A stretch of 64,000 nucleotides of DNA, taken from NCBI RefSeq assembly GCF_010669285.1, contig NZ_CP048711.1, positions 2,108,001 through 2,172,000 on the forward strand, in the 5' to 3' direction. A program made the position numbers and the translations under genes. The notes below the pieces were generated by a model that saw only the letters and a list, made by a program, of their open reading frames with translations, was not told the DNA's origin and searched no databases. Positions 63,590-64,000 of this stretch are shown one piece after another. The stretch comes from Kineobactrum salinum. Its GTDB lineage: Bacteria; Pseudomonadota; Gammaproteobacteria; Pseudomonadales; Halieaceae. How positions within the stretch are numbered: the first letter of the stretch is position 1; every line of letters begins with the position of its first letter.

Positions 63590-64000
63590 CTACAGCAACT
63601 GCAGCTTGGCATACTGCACCACCAGCCATTTACTGCCCTCAAAATCGAAGTTCACTTCCACCCTGGCATGATTGCCACGGCCCTCGAAATTCAGCACGAC
63701 GCCCTCGCCGAACACCTGATGGTAGACCCGTTGGCCCAGGTTGAGCCCGGTCTCGGGGACGCTGGCCTGGGACAGGCTGCTGACCGGGCGGCTGATGGCG
63801 GTATGCAGCCGTACCTCCCGCAGCAGTTCGGCCGGGATTTCGCGGATGAACCGCGACGGCGTGTTGTAGCTCTCGCTGCCGTGAATACGGCGCGACTCGG
63901 CATAGCTGATCACCAGGCGCTGCATCGCCCGGGTGATGCCCACATAGCAGAGCCGGCGCTCCTCTTCCAGCCGGCCCGGCTCCTCCAGCGACATGCGGTG
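63590..64000 (-). CDS. uvrD: DNA helicase II UvrD, C-terminal part
   Basis: The gene continues past the window's right edge. Visible: MSLEEPGRLEEERRLCYVGI with TRAMQRLVISYAESR (helicase motif VI region), SYNTPSRFIREIP, and the C-terminal YHQVFGEGVVLNFEGRGNHA and VEVNFDFEGSKWLVVQYAKL typical of the UvrD Tudor-like tail. It acts in mismatch and excision repair. The 141 bases to the SIR2 gene contain no gene. Confidence 0.93.
   Translation of the reverse strand, partial: HRMSLEEPGRLEEERRLCYVGITRAMQRLVISYAESRRIHGSESYNTPSRFIREIPAELLREVRLHTAISRPVSSLSQASVPETGLNLGQRVYHQVFGEGVVLNFEGRGNHARVEVNFDFEGSKWLVVQYAKLQLL

Overview
This 64 kb window is chromosomal DNA of a high-GC gammaproteobacterium. Gene order resembles Pseudomonas and related marine lineages: yggS-proC-yggT-metX-metW, rdgB-hemW, ftsY-ftsE-ftsX-rpoH, pyrE-crc-rph-yicC, gmk, rpoZ-spoT-ridA-recG and rubredoxin reductase-ubiC-ubiA. 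A Halieaceae/Cellvibrionales-like organism is my best guess, but it rests on gene order and content only. No rRNA, tRNA, CRISPR array, phage or complete insertion sequence was recognised.

Layout. 1-24140 is dense housekeeping DNA: proline and methionine synthesis, nucleotide sanitation (rdgB), a heme chaperone (hemW), tRNA modification (trmB), heat-shock sigma factor rpoH with a CIRCE operator in its promoter, ftsEX/ftsY, rsmD, coaD, mutM, rpmG/rpmB, radC, coaBC, a membrane-anchored phosphomannomutase/phosphoglucomutase, argB, slmA, pyrE, crc (an exonuclease III fold with a lost active site), rph and yicC. 24141-41945 looks accessory and separates yicC from gmk, which are neighbours in Pseudomonas. 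It holds a probable catabolic cluster (N,N-dimethylformamidase large-subunit-like protein, SRPBCC protein, TonB receptor, TIGR04076 protein, aldo/keto reductase, with a divergent AraC regulator), a phosphoesterase, a large lipoprotein and a tripartite RND efflux operon. 41946-56375 returns to housekeeping genes: gmk, pyrB, rpoZ, spoT, ridA, recG, a fused rubredoxin-rubredoxin reductase, ubiC, ubiA and yaaA. 56479-59986 holds a TRAP transporter whose binding protein faces its permeases. 60063-63448 encodes a large SIR2-domain protein resembling anti-phage sirtuins of the DSR type. The window ends in the 3' part of uvrD.

Two patterns cut across the genes. First, three copies of a large stem-loop repeat (near 11797, 42731 and 55391) share a roughly 52-base core with two internal hairpins closed by long, nearly perfect inverted arms. 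All three lie between convergent genes. Second, six genes (ftsY, rsmD, radC, the TonB receptor, pyrB and the SIR2 gene) each carry one apparent frameshift that adding a single G or C to a short homopolymer would repair. Because ftsY and others are normally essential, these are more likely base-calling deletions than real mutations.
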